In this document: piece by piece, positions 22,809 through 34,849 of the stretch
Layout of the letters: each line of letters opens with the position of its first letter
Position numbering within the stretch: the first letter of the stretch is position 1
Assembly (NCBI GenBank): GCA_946800325.1
Contig: OX326957.1
Location: 26,817,054 to 26,881,053, forward strand
Direction: 5' to 3'
Length of the DNA stretch: 64,000 bases
Source: Luzula sylvatica
Lineage: Eukaryota > Streptophyta > Magnoliopsida > Poales > Juncaceae
Program-made: the position numbers and the translations under genes
Notes under the pieces: generated by a model
What the model was told of the DNA's origin: nothing
Database searches by the model: none
The model's input: only the letters and a program-made list of their open reading frames with translations

Positions 22809-24359
22809 TGTCCCACCCCCCTTCGCAGACCTGCGTCAACCCTTTCTACCGATCTGCCTCTTCACAACCCACTTTCCTTCCGAACTTCTCTTGCAAGCAC
22901 TTCCAAGATTCTCCTCTTTCGGCAAAAGGCAACAATGAGCTTAGCCGGCATCTTATGAAGATGGTAGATGTCTTGACAACGAGTAAATGTCTAAAGAAAT
23001 CGACATCTCCTGGTCTTGATTTTTCAGATCCTAAATGAATCCTAGACTGTTTCGGTAGAAGACCGATTGGGTCAGGTATTTCAGTTTCGACACCAAACAA
23101 ATTTGGGTAAATACGATCGGGTTGAGTACTTTTCAGTTTCAATACTGGCCCGGATTGAGTTCGGTACAGAATACCGACAAATTCCCTATCCTCCTTGCAA
23201 ATTCACTTCATGACGATGAATTGGCGTTGTGGCCATGGCGACACATATGGCCGAATGGGTGAGCCGTATGGACCGGGGATGGAGTGCCGGTTCAAGCTAG
23301 TAACAACGCTTCTTAGAGATGTGGCCCATTTCGGACTTCTCTTCAAAGAGAAAATCGCACGGCGTATGGCAATTGGTACCGCAAAGGACAGCGGCTCAGT
23401 TCCGAATTAGGGGTTATGCTTTGCATTCGTCACCAATTTGGACCACACGGCACCGGCAAATGGCACATGGTGCTAGCAAAGAACTGACGGCGTCGCAAAT
23501 AGCAAATTGGCACACCGGCTGCAACAGACATCGACGGGCGAGTTTCGACAGATGACGACGGTCGTCAAAAAATTAGGATTTGCTAATCATAATTAGGGTT
23601 CTTTTGTTTTTTGTTTTTTATTTTTCTATGGTTTAATTGGTTTTGAGCCATGTAATTTAAAATAAAATTTAATCCTTCCCCTTCTTTTTATTATATACAT
23701 CATCTAAGAGGTTAATCTTCTTAATTAAAAAAAAAAAAAAAGAAGTATGTAATTAGGGTCTCCATCAATTAATAATTAATTAGTAATATTTAAAAATTAA
23801 TAATTATGAATTAATCCTTAATCCACCTTGTTAATTAGGATGTTAATTGAAATAAGTAATGTCATCGTGATTTTGTGGAAGAAATAATGGGCCATAGTGA
23901 AAAGCCTATGTTAATTTCTAATAATGTTGTCCCAAAAACAAGAAATATCAAACATGTTCCTTTAAAAATATAATTATCAAATTTGTCCTCTCAAAATAAA
24001 AAACTCTCAAATTTATCCATGAAAAACTTCGAAATATCAAATTTAACCAAAATATTAACTTTTCGGTGAATTTTCTGTTTAGTAATACTTTATTTTAAAA
24101 TCTTACTCAAGTTAATGAACATGATTACAAAATTGACTGAAATACCTCCTGTCAGTTCTTTTATTATCCTCTTCTCATGTTCTTCTCGTCTTTTCCCCAT
24201 GAAGAGGAATGACAAGCAAATAGGCAAAAAATACTAATTAGTTTGTTTGCCATTCTCCTCTTCTGACTTGCTTTCACCTCTTCTCAGTTTTTCGTTTTCC
24301 CTTTTCTATCCTTTCTCTTTGTATAACATTAAAATATGTGTGAAGAATAAACAAATAAG
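22809..24359. other. Intergenic, no supported gene
   Basis: Mixed composition: a moderately GC-rich part up to 23560 with short open frames lacking recognisable motifs, then AT-rich DNA with a poly-A run at about 23728-23741 that may be an old retroposon tail. Confidence 0.5.
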
Positions 24360-24860
24360 TAGGGGTGGGCAAATGGTTCGGTTTATTTGGGAACCGAACC
24401 GAACCGGTCGAATTCGGTTTAATCGGTTCGGTTTTTCGGTTTATTTGATTCGGTTCGGTTCAAAAATTGATATTATTCGGTTTATTCGGTTCGGTTCGGT
24501 TTTGGTGTTTTCAGAACCGATTAAACCGAACCGACCGAATTAATACTATTTTCCACTTTTTCTATTATATTCATTTAAAAATATTAAAACTAAATATTGT
24601 AACATTAGAAATAAAGTAAATATATTTTATATGATTTGTTTTTATATTTTTTTCTAAATAACATTTGAATTTTAACATTATAAAACTTCTAATTCGGTTC
24701 AACTGAATAAACCGAATAAGAAATTCGGTTTATTCGGTTCGGTTTTAAATCGGTTCAAATTTTATTCGGTTCGGTTCGGTTTAAATCTAGTTCGGTTCGG
24801 TTTAATTCGGTTTGTTCTTATTCGGTTCGGTTCGGTACGGTTTGGTTCAACCGAATGCTA
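24360..24860. mobile_element. hAT-type MITE with TTCGGTT repeats, right end lost
   Basis: Left terminus TAGGGGTGGGCAAATGG is of the same type as the other MITEs of this window. Both halves are full of TTCGGTTCGGTT and AACCGAAC repeats. The right end stops at ACCGAATGCTAGGATGC without the expected inverted terminus, so it looks truncated. Confidence 0.75.
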
Positions 24861-25012
24861 GGATGCTACATGCCATCTTAACTCTCATATTATCTGAACT
24901 CATCATTAGATTTAGTAATTATTAGTTACCACATTATGTTTGTATTAGATTTCTCGAATATATAATCTAATGTATTTGGGCGATTGCTAAACTCATAATG
25001 TCAAGTTTATTT

Positions 25013-25080
25013 TTTTTTGAGGGAGGAGGCGATTGTGTCTCTCGAATTTGCATTAAATTTTTTTTTTTTTTTTAAGAATA
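25013..25080 (-). mobile_element. LINE 3' end relic with poly-T runs
   Basis: A poly-T run followed by GAGGGAGGAGGCGATTGTG and a CGAATTTGCATTAAA motif resembles the 3'-UTR of the antisense LINE at 13216; a second poly-T run of about 17 follows. Confidence 0.5.
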
Positions 25081-25849
25081 CAACATGAGGAAGAAATGTG
25101 AATGAGTACCCCCGAACCACCACCACCACACACACACACACACCCAAACTATAGTGCCACGGGCCATTTTTCTAGCAATTGGCTCTCCACTTGATAATGT
25201 CGTCCATAATCATAATTGTTAGTAGTGACACCGAGACTGCTTTAAATGAGAAGATCCGTCTGTTTCTTTATTTTCATAAATTCCACATTGTCGCAATCCA
25301 TGCCCTACTTCTAAAAGCACTAACCAAATCATACTGACAAGTTTGAATGAATACACTCTATAATCAGAAAATACAACCATTCACTCATCTCTTTTTGTTC
25401 TAATTTCATAACATGCAGGACATACAAACAAAAATTAGCACAAGGCTACACATTAGCACACACGAAAGAAACAAGAACGATTAGAAGGCTACGAGTTCTA
25501 AGCAACCAAAAATTAAATAGATGCATATGTTAATACCACACTCGGAGGACGAGCTAACAGAGATACTAGTGTGTTGACCATTTATAGGCACAAGACAAAA
25601 TGGCTATAATAGTAATGAATTGAAGGCTATATAGAAAACTCAATTTAATACATAGTATTACCAATCAAGACAGAAGTAAGGGTAGAACAGTCACTTACAC
25701 AATTTTCGTTAAACTTAACGGAATGGTTTGTTTCGGAAGAGATTGATAGAAACTAGATTTTTAAAGCACAAATTTGATATTTTATGTTTTTAGAATGATA
25801 TGCATGAAATTTACTCCAAAAAAAAGGAAAATATAATTTGCTCCCAACT
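25081..25849. other. Intergenic, no gene; (CA)n tract
   Basis: Contains a CCACCACCACCA/(CA)n tract near 25118-25143. Nothing else recognised. Confidence 0.5.
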
Positions 25850-26110
25850 CTCGTCCCAACTTCTTTGACGAGGTGGCATAAAGAAATTAAGTTGATTGAT
25901 TAGTATTATTAATTAACCTAATTAATTATTAATTGACATGTTTAATTGACACGTCAATAATTTTAATATGTTAATATTAATACTTGTTAATTAACGAGTC
26001 AATTAAATCGCTAATTAAATCAATTAAAAGTACTAATCAATCTACCTAACCATCTCTTTCCACTCCATCAAAGGTGATGGAGCAAGTTTAGGAGGCACCA
26101 TATATAACCC
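25850..26110. mobile_element. Fold-back MITE, relative of 21819-22028
   Basis: AT-rich inverted repeat (TTGATTGATTAGTA ... TACTAATCAATC) ending in ACCATATATAACCCCTT, close to the end of the 21819 element. The target duplication is not clear. Confidence 0.6.
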
Positions 26111-26281
26111 CTTAAAAGAAACCTGAAATTCTAGGAGATGTAATGTAAATATTGTGTTAAAAAGATTTTAAAAATAAATTTTATTTTCAAAATTGCATAT
26201 TGTCTTGAATTTTTTATTTTAGAAAATTAACAAATCTTAATTAGACTTGTATATTTACTGCTCAATGAAATGTATAATTAC

Positions 26282-26560
26282 CTATGTTACGCGCATACTT
26301 CAAAAATACAGAAATATCCTGAGGATACGCGTATCTGATACGGATACGGGCGTGATATGGCTCGGATACGGGCGTGATATGGCTCGGATACGTATCAGAT
26401 ACGCCAGGGGCGTATCCGAATATTTTAACATTTATTTTTTTCGGATACAGCATGATACGGCTGGAGATACGTCTATGATACGACTGAGATACTACATTTA
26501 TGATACTTTGGCCCATTATATATTTTGGTCCATAATATTTTTAAATATATTATACTCTCT
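26282..26560. mobile_element. GGATACGG-rich MITE-like repeat, copy 2
   Basis: Starts CTATGTTACGCGCATAC, has GATACGGGCGTGATATGGCT repeated twice in tandem, and ends with TGATACTTTGGCCCATTATA, the reverse complement of sequence in copy 1 (14580-14880). Confidence 0.5.
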
Positions 26561-26697
26561 ACACCAACAATGAAAACACTATAGTTTTCTACATTAGTGG
26601 CATTCACACTCTCTAAAGTCGTTCAAAGACGCATTGGGTAAGGTATGGGTACCTACGGCATAGTGTTAAAGACTTCTGCAGGTCAACTAGGACCGTT

Positions 26698-26709
26698 GCT
26701 CTGATACCA
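26698..26709 (-). promoter_or_regulatory. Retroelement primer-binding site (initiator-Met tRNA type)
   Basis: On the minus strand this reads TGGTATCAGAGC, the classic plant initiator-tRNA-Met primer-binding site. It lies 7 bp from the LTR edge at 26717. Confidence 0.75.
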
Positions 26710-26716
26710 AAAAGGT

Positions 26717-29433
26717 TGTCACGACCCGAAAATAAAATAATCGTGCACAACGTACTTACCTTAATTATATGAGCATTAGCAGAGTCATAAACACACAAAT
26801 ACGAAAACCAGCTGGCACAAATTATAATCTACAATCTACAAGTACTCAATATACATATGGTGGGCATAAACCAATACAACTAAATCAAATATGGTAACTG
26901 GTGATCGAAAACTCCGCTACGCTCTCAAACTACACGAATGCCACTGCCACTTCAAGTGCTACCTGAAAATGTTGGCTGAGAGTTAGATAAGTAAAATAAT
27001 ATTTAATTATTATTTACTCGACGACGACTACCACGACAACCTACTACGATAACTACCATGATGACAAACTATAACGATCTAGGATTTCTGCAAATACGAC
27101 AACAACCACTACAGAATTCTCATCGTGAAACCACAACGATAACAACACGGGACTAACTCATTGACTAGTACCTCGGATCAGCTTGAGGTAAAAGTCAACC
27201 ACAGCAACTACTACCACAACTAAGATCCTGCAAATACTGTAACAACATCTACAGAATTCATAGTGTGATACTACAACAACTACTACCACTACAACTATGA
27301 TCCTGCAAATACGGTAACAACTACTACATAATTCATAGCGTAGAGAACCACTTCGATAAGGTTGGCTTCCACAAGGGACCCCACTCATAGACAAATACCC
27401 CGATCAGCTTAAGGTAAGAGTCCGCTGCACTCTATCGCAAGAGTGGTGGTTTCGACCACGCCACGACTGAAACCACGCCCCCTCGATCAGCTTGAGGAGA
27501 CCGTACTGCTACGTCTAACAGTTCGCAAGTTCGGGAGCGACCCGAAGATGCACCTCTGGCCAGACACTACATTAATGTCCAAACATGTGTTCCCTTATCC
27601 ACCGCTCATCCTCACTATGAGTTGATTTACATCAACAACAATTCTACATACTACAAAGAACTACACATATTCTACAGATAAAATGATGAATAAATAAATG
27701 AAGAATCAGATTCAGTAATCATAATTACTGCCATTTGAACCACCTCGGAATAAGCTTTCCAACGGAACCAAGAACTCACGAAACGGAGACCGAACGGAGA
27801 AGTAGATGAAATCCTAAACGGGATACGAGAGAAACAAACAACTTCAAACTACTACGAGAAATCATACTCGAACTCCTCAAACTACGATACTCAAACTACA
27901 ACCTCGAACTACAACGACAAACTACAATGACAAACTACTCAAAGAAATCTCAGCCATGTGTTTAATCTTGGCTCGTTTTCTTATTAATCCAACCATTAAT
28001 TAATTGGACATTATCGAGCAATCGAGCCTTCTCCTAACTACTTACCGTTGACTCGAACCGACAATCTCGACAATCTACAAATCTTCCCTGAAATTCAGAT
28101 TTAACATAATACAACAATACCGGGTTATTGGATCTCAAACATAAACCAAACATGAACCCGACCCGTTAAGAATAAACACCTCAATTCTCTTTCTTCCATG
28201 CATCCACAAACCGAAACCCTAATTCCACTACTTATGATCAATAAATAGCCCGACCGCCACTATTCAAACGGCCGAACCATCACGACCAAACATCTTCCCC
28301 GACAATCCAATTCTCAACACTCGACCAACAAATCAAGTCTTCATCCGAATTTAGGTCGATACACATGGCAGTAATATGAGGTATAATAAACATTAAGTAT
28401 CAAGTCCGAGATATACCTCAACATAACGCAATATCCTTTACAATCGCTGCGACACATTCTCCTTCACTGAAATGCGTGCCACGGTCCCTCCATCATGCTG
28501 CCACGATCCCGCCGCGACACCATTTTCCTGACCCGATTGAGCTTGTCCCGGTGCCATCATGCTCCTGCCATGATACATGTCCCGCTGCGTGATGATGATG
28601 CCCTACTCCAGACCTCACATTCATGCCGTGTTGCCACCATCACCTCACACGACTGCCGCTCTGTCGCTGCCGCTGCCCCGATGCACCTACTGCCACGCCA
28701 CAGTGCTGTTTTCCAAATCTTGCCCCTGATACCCACTCCACAGTAATGCCTCGATGTATGCCGCTGCTCCGATGCTCGTGCCGTCGTGTCACGGTGATGT
28801 CGTTCTCAAACCCTAACTGCTTGTGATTGCTTCTTCTCTTCCTCATCACAACTTTGTGCCAAATCGCTGCCTTGGCACCATTTCTCCTGCCCCGTGACAT
28901 GTCCCAGCAAAGCCTCACTCATCTCCAGCCCTAGCTCCTTTGTGCTAGCCCCTTCTTTTAATTGGTGTTTCTTTCTTATTATCCATCCATCAGAGTTGGT
29001 TTGGGCACAACTTCATTTACCCTTTCTTCACCGAAATTATCATAGTCTCAACTTTATCATTTCTCCTCTTCCATTTCCTCTTTTCTTCTTCTCTTTTCCT
29101 GTTTAGGTTTGAGATTTATATTTTCCTTCTCTTTCTTGTCTCGCATAGAGACTAGCCACTTAAGTAAATGAGAGGGATAAGGCCACCTCTCCCACAGCCA
29201 ATAGAACTCCAACGGCCAATAGGGGCTTGGGGTAAGGTGTGAAAGGGGTTAAGTTAATTCGACAATTGGGGCCCATGATCAAACACCACAATTTCATGCA
29301 CCATGCATTCATATGTTCTAATCCATATATTTCAAGATCCAAATTCATTGATCAACATTTATAATCATGATATAAAATTCTCCACTTCTTAATCGATTTC
29401 GTCTTCGAAATTCATTACGCATACCATGATATA
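26717..29433 (-). mobile_element. Probable gypsy-type 5' LTR, antisense
   Basis: Plus-strand start TGTCACGACCCGAAAA is the (inverted) end found in many Ty3/gypsy LTRs, next to the primer-binding site at 26698-26709. The other edge is inferred at ...GATATAACA (29433), where copia integrase sequence starts abruptly at 29434. Only about 130 bp of internal sequence is left of the PBS and no gag-pol is present. The LTR has a degenerate CAACTACTACCAC-type repeat (27060-27500) and a C-rich part (28440-28900). The left edge is well supported; the right edge is a guess. Confidence 0.5.
27060..27500. repeat. Degenerate tandem repeats within the LTR
   Basis: Units built from CTGCAAATAC, ACAACTACTAC, CATAGTGTG-like pieces and GATCAGCTTGAGGTAA recur three to four times. 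Confidence 0.7.
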
Positions 29434-30764
29434 ACAATCAAAGCACTTCGATCAGATCGAGGAGTTGAGTATTTGAGCTATGAGTTTGAGAATCATCTCA
29501 AAGATTGTGGAATCGTTTCACAATTGACTCCACCTGGAACGCCTCAATGGAATGGTGTGTCCAAGAGGAGGAATCGGACATTATTCAATATGGTTCGATC
29601 GATGATGAGTCAGACTAGTCTCCCAAAATCGTTTTGGGGATATGCCTTTGAGACAGCGGCTTTTCTAATAAACCGCTTAACTTCTAAATCGGTTCAAAAG
29701 ACTCCATATGAGATATGGACCGGACAACCTCCGGTGTTATATTTTATCAGAATTTGGGGATACGATGTTTACGTCCGGAAAATATTTTCGGATAAACTCG
29801 AATCCAAATCTGAAAAATATTTATTTGTAGGATATCCTAAGAAAACTGAAGGATATTATTTCTACAATCCCGAGGAATACAAGATTTTCGTAGCTCGAAG
29901 AGGTACCTTCTTGGAGGAGGACTTTATATCTCAACGAGCTAGTAGGAGTAAAATAGATCTCGAAAAGGTTCGAGATTCTGAAATAAACATTGAACCGATG
30001 GATGTTCACCCGAATCCGTCAATAGTTGAGGATGTCGAGTCGATAGCACAAGGTGCTCCTCGTTGGTCTAGTAGGACACGGCTAGAACCAGTACGATATG
30101 GATTTATCGTGACTGATGAAGGCAACGTCGAACTCATAGATAATGAGCCGACAACCTACACAGATGCTATGTTGAGTGAAGATTCCGACAAATAGAATGA
30201 TGCCATGAAGTCCGAGATCCAATCCATGTACGATAATCAAGTTTGGAACTTGATTGATCCACCGCCCTTGGTTAAACCCGTCGGGTGTAAGTGGGTTTTC
30301 AAGAAGAAAACCGACATGGATGGGAAAGTGCATACTTACAAAGCAAGGCTAGTTGTGAAACGTTTCAAGCAAATTCATGGTGTAGAGTATGATGAAACGT
30401 TTTCGCCGGTAGCAATGCTTAAGTCTATAAGGATTATCCTTGCCATAGCTACATATTATGACTATGAGATATGACAAATGGATGTTAAGAACGAAGAAGA
30501 ACCTTGTGTATATTCGTTTTGATGAAGTCATAAGCGAATATGATTTTATCGAGAACGAAGAAGAACCTTGTGTATATAAGCAGGTTAGTGGGAGCCGCGT
30601 AGTGTTTCTTGTTATTTATGTGGACGACATATTGATCATAGGAAACGACATTCCGATGTTATCGGATGTTAAGAAGTATTTGAATACTCGTTTCGCTATG
30701 AAAGATTTAGGAGAGGCCGCCTATATTTTAGGCGTGATGATCTATAGAGATAGATCCAAGAGAC
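29434..30764 (+). pseudogene. Copia element 2: integrase and reverse transcriptase (left part)
   Basis: Starts abruptly in the integrase core (KALRSDRG, then TPPGTPQWNGVSKRRNRTLF). The 29473-30195 frame runs through the integrase C-terminus to the copia linker. A stop at 30193 precedes the RT start (GCKWVFKKKTDMDGKVHTYKA, 30286-30350). After QMDVK (30477) about 300 bp of RT fingers/palm are missing; a 25-bp sequence containing AACGAAGAAGAACCTTGTGT is duplicated at 30488 and 30553, which suggests a repair-mediated deletion. The catalytic YVDD motif is kept near 30620. A solo LTR interrupts the frame at 30765. Confidence 0.92.
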
Positions 30765-31428
30765 TGTAGGATTATACACACGAATTTAGAGGTTTCCAGC
30801 GGAATTATTTCGCATGTATAACCTAATTCTACTTGGATCACGTTCGAAAAATCACGAAAAAGGAAGAGTTATTCAGAATTTTACCTCGTACAAGTTAGTA
30901 CGTGATGCCTTCTTCTCCGGATTTCGTGAACCTTCTCCAAGGATTGCTCTTGCACTCCCTCTACTCGTGTCCACCTCGATTTCGTCTGATCGGAACCGCC
31001 AACACCGTTCCAGTCGGTGTCACGATTATTTCTCTCAAGAACTTGCTCAGAAACTCTACTCAAAACTCTCCAGATCTCAATCTCGATTTTGTGTGAAAGA
31101 GAGAAAATTCGGCGGCCGAATTAGGGTTTCAGAATTGAGAGAGAAGAGAGAGAAAAATAAAATTCTGAATATATATATATATATATATAGGCAGATTTTA
31201 GGTTAAATCCGAAAATTAGGTTAAGAAACCCTAATTTTCAGAATAAATCCCAAAATTAATAAAACTCAGAATAAGCCCAAAATTTAGGTTAAAACCTAAT
31301 TATCTGAAATTAGGTTAAAACCCTAAATTCTGAACGGGCCCAGATTATGAACTGACCCAATTCTGATTGCAGATTTGTCTATTTATATAAATTCTTCCAA
31401 GTTAATTCTTAAGCCATATTTTCTTTCA
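30765..31428. mobile_element. Solo LTR B (664 bp) inserted in the copia RT
   Basis: Starts TGTAGGATTATACACACG and ends ATTTTCTTTCA; perfect 5-bp target duplication GAGAC (30760-30764 and 31429-31433). Removing it restores the copia frame (Arg-Leu-Leu-Gly-Leu-Ser). It has a CAGCGGAA motif near one end, as does the LTR-like sequence at 55876. A (TA)n tract lies at about 31169-31188. Confidence 0.95.
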
Positions 31429-32281
31429 GAGACTCCTCGGCTTAAGTCAGAGTACGTACATCGACAAAGTGCTGAAAATATTTTTCATGCAAAACTCTAA
31501 GAAAGGGGTTCTCCCCATGTCGAGTGGTATAAACTTTTCGAAAGCTCAATGTCCGACATCAGGTGAAGAGAAAAGTAACATGGATAAGATTCCATATGCT
31601 TCGACAGTTGGATTTATCATGTATGCCATGATCTGTACGAGACCTGATGTGTCGTATGCATTGAACGTCCTATCACGTTACCAATTGAATCCAGGTGATC
31701 CGCATTGGCTAGCCGTGAAAACTATCCTTAAGTACTTGAGAAGAACTAAGGATCATTTTTAGTATATGGTGGCGAGGATAATGGATTGGTTGTAACATGT
31801 TACACCGATGCCAGTTTAAACATGTACTGATGATTTTCGATCACAAAGTGGGTACGTGTTTTACTTGAACGGTGGTGCGGTTATATGGAAGAGTTCCAAA
31901 CAACCGACAGTTGCTGACTCTACGACGGAAGCAGAATACATCGCGGCTTCAGAAGACGCAAAGGAGGCGGTTTGGGTCAAGAAATTCGTGACCGAACTTG
32001 GTGTTGTACCGAGCATCTCGGAACCCATGGATGTGTATTGTGACAATACGGGAGTAATAGCACATGCCAAGGAACCGAAATCGCATCATCGCTCCAAACA
32101 TATCTTGCATAAATTTCACTTGATTCGTGAGATTTTACAAAGGCAAAATGTTGTGATTTTGAAGATTGATACTGACGAGAATGTAGCGGATCCGTTTACG
32201 AAGCCACTTCCAGTTCCGAAACATGATCATCATGCTAGAACTATAGGTTTGAGATACCTAGAGGAGGAAGTTGGTTTGTAG
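31429..32281 (+). pseudogene. Copia element 2: RT end and RNase H (right part)
   Basis: Continues with STYIDKVL, the PYASTVGFIMYAMICTRPDV block (31591-31650) and the RNase H domain (ADSTTEAEYIAASEDAKEAV, 31913-31972; SKHILHKFHLIREI). A stop near 31760 and a frame change near 31830 break it. The copia stop is at 32279-32281. Confidence 0.92.
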
Positions 32282-33416
32282 TTATCTAAAACAATAGTTG
32301 TTATGATAAGTTATTTGTTGTAAACGATGTATCACCCAAGACTTATGCTATATTAATGCAATTTCAAAAAATTTATAGTTTATTTGCATTTATCTCTTAT
32401 ATGAAAACTTGTGCGTGGTTATGTAATTTAATTACACGAACCTTGATTTATGACTTATGTGAGTGTCTACATGATATGTGATCATGTTAAGTAAAACCGT
32501 CACATTTCAAAAGTTATATTTCAAAAACGTCCCTAGTCACGATTATGATACTTATGGGATAAGTATATTTATTATAAGATAATAGACTAACGTGTACACT
32601 AGCATATTCGCCGAGGTGATGATTATGTTTTGCTAATCATAGGCCAAAGAGTTTGTCGAATCAGGAATATGGATATGCATTAGGTTATGCATATTGTGAC
32701 TTGACCAAAAGTACGATACCATGACATGGTTTAGTCATTGTAGATGGAATCGTTACGAATATGGTTTTAGTTCTTCACACTTGAGATGATCATGGATCAT
32801 TTTTCGTGCGTAACATGATACTTAGATATAATCTTCCACTATCTATAACAGGATGGTCATGGGATTATGATCGGGTATTATCTGAAACACGGAATTCGAT
32901 GTGAATCATCAAGATAGAAATTGTTCCTTTCGAGAGAAAGAGATCCCTTAGGCCTATCGATAAATTGATCAACGGAATCTCTGGCCAGAGTCAATGATAT
33001 TAATAGTTAATATCGATTGTACTTGTTGATTCAATTCGGTATCGAGACAATAAGTTTAGTCAATCAAATTATAAGGATGACTACTGCCATGCCTTTTGAT
33101 TGACGGATATCGCGAACAAAAGAATTAAATACCACCGTTCGAGATAAGTATAAATGATTACAATCATTTTTCGTATTCAACTTGGGAAAGCTATGATGTA
33201 TTCTTTCCTAGATCCCTCTCATGAGCCCGTAAACTTAGGCATAAGTTCACTATCACTGCTTGATACGAACCTACGCGGTCGCACATAGAGTTGTCTTATT
33301 TCGGACTTGAATATATAATCATTGTATATGTGATATACATAGATTTTCTCTAAACAAATGTATATATGATATACATTAGTACAATCTTTAGTTAGATCTA
33401 AAATTAAGTGGGAGAC
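32282..33416 (+). other. Copia element 2: non-coding region to the polypurine tract
   Basis: No gene. It ends in the polypurine tract AAGTGGGAGA (33407-33416 region), directly before the LTR, as in many plant copia elements. Confidence 0.75.
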
Positions 33417-34286
33417 TGAAGGAAATACAGTTTTGGATCAACTAGAAGAAATTACAAATAAGGATGATCACTCACAATAAGATTGTGAGAATTCTGGAAC
33501 CAGGAAAGGGTTCGTTCGAACGAACTATATAGTGCGTTCGAACGCACTATAGTTAGTTCTGATGAATAGAGATTCGGTTCGAACGAACTAATATAACATA
33601 CTAACAGTGACTGGTTCGTTCGAACGAATCCAAAAGTGAGTTCGAACGAACTATGTTCCGAATTGTTTGTTTCAGTTTTTCCTGAATTGATTGTCGTTTT
33701 AATGGCTTGATCTGAGATTAATGGTATATAATCTCAGATCTGGTGGGATAGAAAAAAGTTGGATTCTTCATCTTCTTCATCAAGTTAGCCATTAGAGAGA
33801 GATAAATAATTGGAGAAAGAGTTTCTTCAAGTTCTAGATTCAAGCAAGATTACGTATAAGTATTCTAGGAGGATTTACACGTAACCGGAAGGCAACAACT
33901 CGAGGTGGATACAAGTAGAGAGATCTGAACTGAGATCTTGGATTGTGATCCAAGGAGAGCAAGAACGAGCAAGGTCGGATCTAAACCGGAAGAATTCTGG
34001 TTGTATACGACAAATTGGAGCTTCGAACAAGGTGTCGAATCGCGCGGGCGTGAGACGTACGTGTCGCCGGAGTTGAAGCAAGGAGAAGAGCAACTACGCA
34101 ATAATCAACCCTTCTCCGTGATCAATTTCACGTGGTATGATTCTCTATGAATTAAGAGTTAATTTCATAGGATAATTGCATAATTAGATTCGTATCATTG
34201 AAACGACGACGTGGTCCTCGAGATCGGATCAGACCGGGCCATTCAATCCACTGCGCGTGGCTCGGTAGTGATGGCGATACCCAACA
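33417..34286 (+). mobile_element. 3' LTR of copia element 2 (870 bp)
   Basis: Starts TGAAGGAAATACAGTTTTGG and ends GATACCCAACA, the same family start and end as the solo LTRs at 3568 and 52030. The segment 33510-33660 holds repeated GTTCGAACGAAC palindromes. A TG...CA structure and the preceding polypurine tract support the call. The 5' LTR is missing, so there is no duplication to compare. Confidence 0.9.
33508..33660. repeat. Palindrome cluster GTTCGAACGAAC in the LTR U3
   Basis: At least five TTCGAACGAAC/GTTCGAACGCAC palindromes in 150 bp; the partial LTR at 54312 has related TTCGAACGGA and CATTCGAACG motifs. Confidence 0.85.
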
Positions 34287-34660
34287 GAGATCATTTGTAT
34301 CGTATCTTTTATTACATATCTTTTCACCAAATTTTACAAACACTAAAAAAGTTTGTTTTCCGATTCATAACAATCTTTTTACCGTTTGAAGAGTTCAAAT
34401 AACGTGTTTTTAGATCATTTGTATTGTATCTTTTACTACGAACTTTTCACCAAATTCGGGTCATTCGGTTTCGGCTTCGGGTCATTCGGATCGATTTCGG
34501 GTTCGGGTCATTCGATTTCGGGTCGATTTCGGTTTCGGATCATTCGGTTTCGGTTCGGTTTCGGGTTTGGGTCGTTGACTTTTCAACAATATTTTGGTTC
34601 GGGTCAGTTTCGGACGGGTCTGGTCTTTTTTTCGGGTCGGCTCAGATTTTGCCAGCTCTA
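34287..34660. mobile_element. Truncated MITE with TTCGGGTCATTCGG repeats
   Basis: Right terminus TTTTGCCAGCTCTA is the inverse of the TAGAGCTGGCAAAA end common to plant hAT MITEs. TTCGGGTCATTCGG-type subterminal repeats fill 34455-34640. The left end is missing. Before it, a segment GATCATTTGTAT...CTTTTCACCAAATT is present twice (34289 and 34414). Confidence 0.6.
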
Positions 34661-34849
34661 GTCATTTGATTGATTAATGGTACTTGGAATTGTATATGTT
34701 TTGCTGAATCCCAATTTGATATTTGTGTGCTCACGTATTGCTTTTATGTTGTAATTTGATTGGGATAAAATGGTGAATTGAATCAAATATCCAAGTTGAG
34801 AGACTTCGAACAAAAAAAGACGAAACAAGAATTTACGATGGACCAAAAA

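Noticed and set aside
22799..23555. Short overlapping frames on the plus strand
   Set aside because: No motifs, and the frames overlap without consistent coding signal.
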